From: Bacteroidota bacterium
Lineage (GTDB): Bacteria; Bacteroidota; Bacteroidia; Chitinophagales; LD1
Assembly (NCBI GenBank): GCA_947478005.1
Contig: CANJVG010000027.1
Coordinates: forward strand, 1 to 32,238
DNA length: 32,238 nucleotides
Direction of reading: 5' to 3'
The notes below the pieces were generated by a model. It had not been told where the DNA came from, searched no databases, and worked only from the letters and a program-made list of their open reading frames with translations. The translations under genes were made by a program, and so were the position numbers. Of the stretch, positions 30,501 to 32,238 are shown one piece after another (within the stretch, counting starts at the first letter, position 1; every line of letters starts with the position of its first letter).

Positions 30501-32238
30501 TTGGAGCCGATGAATTTACCTACACCCCACCACCGGCAGATATGTCTGTTTCGGCTTTAGCTAATCCTACTTCTACCAGTTGCCATGGTGCAACCGAAGC
30601 GGTAACGGTTACTATATTAAATGGTGGCGGAAGCACGGTAGATTATTCGGTTAATAACGTAACGGTTTCGGTTACCGGGAGTGGTGCAGCATCAGGCTAC
30701 AACAGCAGCGTTACGCTTACTTCAGGTACCATTATTTCTACCGGAACTCAGAATGTAACCATGCCTGCTACCTTAAATACTACAGCAGCAGGTACCTATA
30801 CGCTTACTTATACCGTATCTATTGCCGGAGTAACAGATGCTAACAGTGCCAATAACTCTGCCAGCAGCAGCCCTGTTTCCAGCGGTCCTTTGGCTGTGAC
30901 TATAGGAGGTGCAGCCGGTATTTGCCCGGCCGGTGCCAATATTACTTTGACAGCTACACCTACCGGAGGTCAATCGGCCTTTACATGGTCTACAGGTTGG
31001 TCAACCCCTGGCGCAACCTCCACCCGTTCGGTGGGTACAGGTACTTATAATGTAACCGTTACCGATGCCTGCGCAGCTACAGCTTCGGCAGTATCTGATT
31101 TTGTAGTGGCTTCTTATAGTGCCCCTACCGCTAGCATCACTACCAGCAATACCCCTGCGGCAGTGTGTGGAACATCTCCGGTTACTTTAACAGCAGGTGC
31201 AGGAGCTGGATATGTATTTAAATGGTCTGTAACCGGTGCCTCTACAACCTATACCGGTTTAACTCAAACCGCGGGAGGAGCAGCTTATGCAGGAACTAAC
31301 CTAAGTCCGGTTTATGCAGCACCGGCAGCTACTACTGCCTATACCTTAACGGTAACGGATGCCAATACCTGTACAGCTACAGCGGCAGTTACAACAACTG
31401 TTTATGGAGCTACTACTGTTTCGGCTTCGGCAACTCCTTCTACGGTTTGTGCCGGAGGCAGCACACAGTTGCAGGCAACAGGTGCTCAGGTTTCTACAGC
31501 GTTGGCCAGTACCTACAGCTTTGCCGGTTCGACCGGTTCGTATACAGCTATCACGGGTACTACATTAGGGGCTGGTGCTATAGGTGATGATGTGGGTATA
31601 GGTAACCTTCCTATTGGATTTACTTTTCCTTATAATGGTAGCACGTTTACTATTTTCGGAGCCAGGTCAAATGGTTTAATTGAATTAGGTCAGGCTACCG
31701 CTACCCTTTCGGGCTTTAGCGCGAATGCCTTGGCTTCTACTGCCAATTGTATCGCACCATTATGGGATGATAACAATACGACAGGTGGTTCCATCATTTA
31801 TGCAACAACAGGCTCGGTGGGCAGCAGAATATTAACCGTTCAGTGGACGGGTATGAAAGTTGGAAACGCGGGTGCCGGTACCACTACCATTAACATGCAG
31901 GTTATATTATATGAGGCTACCGGAGTTATTCAATTTATATATGGTTCAACCAGTGCAGCCTTTGCAACCACAACTGCATCCATAGGAATTTCAGGCGCAG
32001 TAGGCAATTACAAAAGCGTAACACCGCTTAGTCCTGCAAACACATCTACTGTAAGTTCTTCTACGGAAAACACCAGCATTAGTGCAGCTACCAATTTCCC
32101 AACCGGTACTATATATACGTTTACCCCACCTGCTATTAGCTTTACCTATCAGTGGGCGGCATCACCATCGTTTACCACAGCTACTAATATTGCCAATCCT
32201 CAGGCCTCTCCAACAGGTAATACAACTTATACAGTTAC
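27512..32238 (+). CDS. Giant secreted beta-helix/Ig-like surface protein, 3' truncated by window edge
   Basis: From the ATG at 27512 the frame appears open to the window edge, giving 1575 residues without reaching a stop; I checked the frame at several points, not every codon. A signal peptide (MKNFTRAFKTAIIFIALSTT, cleavage near ASAQA) starts the protein. Residues about 50-1000 are Thr/Ser/Gly/Asn-rich, with recurring strands such as NTITINQ, SITGNT and VSGNIIS, typical of a right-handed parallel beta-helix. The helix region ends in the motif DIGADEF (996-1002), a common closing motif in Bacteroidota helix proteins. Next come CARDB/Ig-like segments (about 1010-1320). A further beta domain (about 1335-1520; LPIGFTFPYNGSTFTIFGAR, IAPLWDDNN) is followed by an Ig-like stretch with TNIANPQASPTGNTTYTV. 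Likely exported to the surface as an adhesin or matrix protein; a type IX secretion C-terminal domain would lie beyond the window. Confidence 0.88.
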   Translation, partial: MKNFTRAFKTAIIFIALSTTTFLGASAQAVTTNSASGLAATYGSLALAITALNGATITAPVVITLNQAETAPASGYVITKTGTSVNTITIQGVNTTTAVVTASTQTAGGIGDAVFKIVGADYITLQNFTIKENASNVVTTTGATNTMTEFGVALFLTSATDGAQNNTIQNNLISLNASYPNSVGVFSTSSNSSTIGVLEATATTGTNSNNKIYGNTISNVAFGVMFICPPVTSTINEAGNDIGGSSGATANTITFGCATVNASGWNRVSVNTHAGVYYRNGAGVSVRFNSITSTSLAYGGASGVFGIAISSGSAPTTGYSANLSSNTINLTSTSVTPIIGVDFGHSIASTGLLTGSSNNITINQNSSLATTSGALTGIKASYTAGTSSLNTNTITINQTYTPSATNTNSSPIIGIGMPNGTTGTPTMTATGNTITINRSSSPTTGTSTMSGAVTGISAPTATTTLTIGATGVGNNNTITIKEAQGGAGTTSYTSAVTYVDLGTAAHGTANVVNNTFNTTGSTIRSTGQLSGIICNGTVTGLYFIKGNTSNIDRVATTGAVYFTYQTTTPSNPADTVSENSITFTNLATSGAITAISQIGGASSTSSKKIGGNTISISGTATGTVIGINFGYITGSIYGNSITVSTASPSVSGMVPSTSAGTVSITGNTLSLSSSTTSPTAMTGISTSIGTAYTITGNSITAMNFSGIITGAPVISGISIGISGTHTVSGNIISSATIGAATSTANPVVDGILVSLGTTVNVFQNKIYGLTSNCTGATGVVNGIRISALTTTANFYNNLIGNLTAPASTNSDGVRGISITSTTATTTQNIYYNTIYLTGTSSGATFGSSGIFHTTSVTATTAALNLRNNVIVNTGTPKGAGLCVAYRRSSTTLTNYSATSNNNDFFGTSGLFTDGTNTDATLVNYKARVSTRDNVSVSVSPAFLSTTGSSSTFLHLDGSNSANATLNQGASAIATFTSDYDNDVRCASACSGATIPDIGADEFTYTPPPADMSVSALANPTSTSCHGATEAVTVTILNGGGSTVDYSVNNVTVSVTGSGAASGYNSSVTLTSGTIISTGTQNVTMPATLNTTAAGTYTLTYTVSIAGVTDANSANNSASSSPVSSGPLAVTIGGAAGICPAGANITLTATPTGGQSAFTWSTGWSTPGATSTRSVGTGTYNVTVTDACAATASAVSDFVVASYSAPTASITTSNTPAAVCGTSPVTLTAGAGAGYVFKWSVTGASTTYTGLTQTAGGAAYAGTNLSPVYAAPAATTAYTLTVTDANTCTATAAVTTTVYGATTVSASATPSTVCAGGSTQLQATGAQVSTALASTYSFAGSTGSYTAITGTTLGAGAIGDDVGIGNLPIGFTFPYNGSTFTIFGARSNGLIELGQATATLSGFSANALASTANCIAPLWDDNNTTGGSIIYATTGSVGSRILTVQWTGMKVGNAGAGTTTINMQVILYEATGVIQFIYGSTSAAFATTTASIGISGAVGNYKSVTPLSPANTSTVSSSTENTSISAATNFPTGTIYTFTPPAISFTYQWAASPSFTTATNIANPQASPTGNTTYTV

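Overview
The window looks like a chromosomal segment of a Bacteroidota bacterium, probably a Chitinophagales/Sphingobacteriia-type lineage. The evidence is family content rather than a marker gene. It includes a DUF3078 outer-membrane protein, a PadR-PspC-head-GIN (DUF2807) envelope module, the long Bacteroidota form of PurF, an OmpA protein with thrombospondin type-3 calcium repeats, very large Thr/Ser/Gly-rich beta-helix surface proteins, TAnnTTTG-like -7 promoter boxes and little sign of Shine-Dalgarno sequences. I see no tRNA, rRNA, CRISPR array, transposase or phage gene.

Layout. 1-4060 (minus strand): a truncated outer-membrane barrel protein, glutamine-dependent NAD+ synthetase (nadE) and an ethanolamine-type APC permease, with a 479-base non-coding stretch holding a probable dispersed repeat. 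4183-6875 (plus): a class 3 aldehyde dehydrogenase, a small lipoprotein and pdxH. 6948-15305 (minus): OmpA-like protein, purF, an XRE-type regulator, a head-GIN lipoprotein, a PspC membrane protein with its PadR regulator, and a small secreted protein. 15558-18054 (plus): the DUF3078 protein and hflX. 18106-21321 (plus): a TetR regulator directly followed by paaABCD, the phenylacetyl-CoA epoxidase. 21445-25311 (plus): two paralogous membrane class III nucleotide cyclases and an HD-domain protein. 25421-26416 (minus): an unrecognised protein. 26417-27511: a 1.1-kb non-coding region with six 41-bp tandem repeats. 27512 to the end (plus): the first 1575 residues of a giant secreted beta-helix/Ig-type surface protein.

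How the parts fit together. TetR-paaABCD is a compact catabolic operon with a dyad operator candidate in its promoter, but the reductase gene paaE is not in view. PadR and PspC are 3 bases apart and form an autoregulated-looking membrane-stress unit with a head-GIN protein next to them. The most intriguing unit is the cyclase pair. The upstream, TPR-bearing cyclase keeps both metal-binding aspartates but has lost the adenine-reading lysine (Met499) and the transition-state arginine (His583). The downstream coiled-coil cyclase is complete. This recalls the C1/C2 division of labour in mammalian adenylyl cyclase, and an HD-domain hydrolase lies immediately downstream.

The non-coding DNA is also unusual. 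There is a 41-bp tandem array built from two stem-loops per unit, and a set of 7-bp repeats inside the nadE coding sequence that adds about 22 residues at the domain junction. Upstream of the XRE gene lies an AT-rich tract with recurring TTGGTAGT boxes.
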